Shown: positions 6,331 through 6,499 of the stretch, one piece after another
How positions within the stretch are numbered: position 1 is the stretch's first letter
How the letters are laid out: each line of letters begins with the position of its first letter
Assembly: GCA_019347785.1 (NCBI GenBank)
Contig: JAHWKQ010000130.1
Location: forward strand, 1-6,499
Direction: 5' to 3'
DNA: 6,499 bases
Origin: Actinomycetota bacterium
GTDB lineage: Bacteria > Actinomycetota > Nitriliruptoria > Euzebyales > Egibacteraceae
The notes under the pieces: model-generated
What the model was told of the DNA's origin: nothing
Databases searched by the model: none
What the model saw: only the letters and a program-made list of their open reading frames with translations
Program-made: the position numbers and the translations under genes

Positions 6331-6499
6331 TGACGCGGCCCGTCCTCCTGGCGCTGCGAGCACTGGGCCTCGGCGACCTGTTGACGGCCGTGCCCGCGCT
6401 GCGCGCGCTGGCGGACGCCTTCCCCGACCACCGCCGGGTGCTGGCCACGACATCGGGGGTGGCGCCCCTCGCCCTGCACATCGGCGCCGTCGACGAGGT
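6330..6499 (+). CDS. Glycosyltransferase family 9 (heptosyltransferase-like), 3' end missing
   Basis: Only the first 56 complete codons are in the window. They carry the GT9 N-terminal signature RALGLGDLLTAVPALRAL (10-27), with Asp16 in the conserved catalytic position, followed by the start of the next Rossmann strand (RRVLATT). The ATG shares one base with the SDR stop (TGATG). No strong SD is visible; GGAG at 6312-6315 is far from the start, so translation may depend on re-initiation after the SDR gene. It is a second GT9 enzyme in the same operon but is not a recent copy of the first: the two N-termini differ clearly outside the motif. The C-terminal donor domain cannot be checked. Confidence 0.83.
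   Translation, partial: MTRPVLLALRALGLGDLLTAVPALRALADAFPDHRRVLATTSGVAPLALHIGAVDE

Larger units (their letters stand above)
2..6499 (+). other. Single overlapping operon for heptose synthesis and glycan assembly
   Basis: All eight genes are co-directional and every junction overlaps: GTGA at 505, 1560 and 3712, ATGA at 2498 and 4287, 14 bases at 5641-5654, and TGATG at 6328. No spacer exists that could hold a promoter or terminator, so the genes are very probably one transcript with translational coupling. Both terminal genes are cut, so the operon extends beyond the window on both sides. Confidence 0.85.

Noticed and set aside
1..6499. Promoters, terminators, CRISPR, tRNA/rRNA, mobile elements or attachment sites
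   Set aside because: No intergenic space exists. No direct-repeat array, insertion-sequence ends, transposase or structural RNA pattern was seen; GC-rich short repeats are explained by codon bias.

Overview
The window is a stretch of very GC-rich bacterial DNA, above 70% by eye, with G or C at most third codon positions. It contains eight protein genes, all on the + strand, packed with no intergenic space. GTG starts are common, and the proteins are rich in Ala, Arg and Val. Base composition, codon use and the flavour of the proteins suggest a high-GC actinobacterium, but the lineage cannot be fixed from the sequence alone.

Layout from left to right: a HAD-family heptose-bisphosphate phosphatase (gmhB-like, 5' end cut by the window edge); a GT9 (heptosyltransferase-like) glycosyltransferase; a short GT4-like glycosyltransferase; a full-length GT4 glycosyltransferase of the MshA/sucrose-phosphate-synthase type; a sedoheptulose-7-phosphate isomerase (gmhA); a bifunctional heptose kinase/adenylyltransferase (hldE); a classical short-chain dehydrogenase/reductase; and the beginning of a second GT9 gene (3' end cut off). 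Every junction is a stop/start overlap: three GTGA, two ATGA, one 14-base overlap and one TGATG. This points to one translationally coupled operon that continues past both edges. The promoter and terminator must lie outside the window.

Together GmhA, the kinase half of HldE, GmhB and the adenylyltransferase half of HldE are the complete set needed to turn sedoheptulose 7-phosphate into ADP-D-glycero-beta-D-manno-heptose. The four glycosyltransferases would then build a heptose-containing glycan, presumably on the cytoplasmic face of the membrane. The usual last enzyme, the epimerase HldD, is not in the window. A classical SDR of unknown substrate sits where it might be expected. The most interesting reading is a heptosyl-glycan assembly operon in what looks like an actinobacterium, where classical LPS is not expected. 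The final product, glycan acceptor and SDR substrate are unknown from sequence.

No RNA genes, mobile elements, CRISPR arrays, attachment sites or notable repeats were seen, and no stretch of 300 bases lacks a gene.
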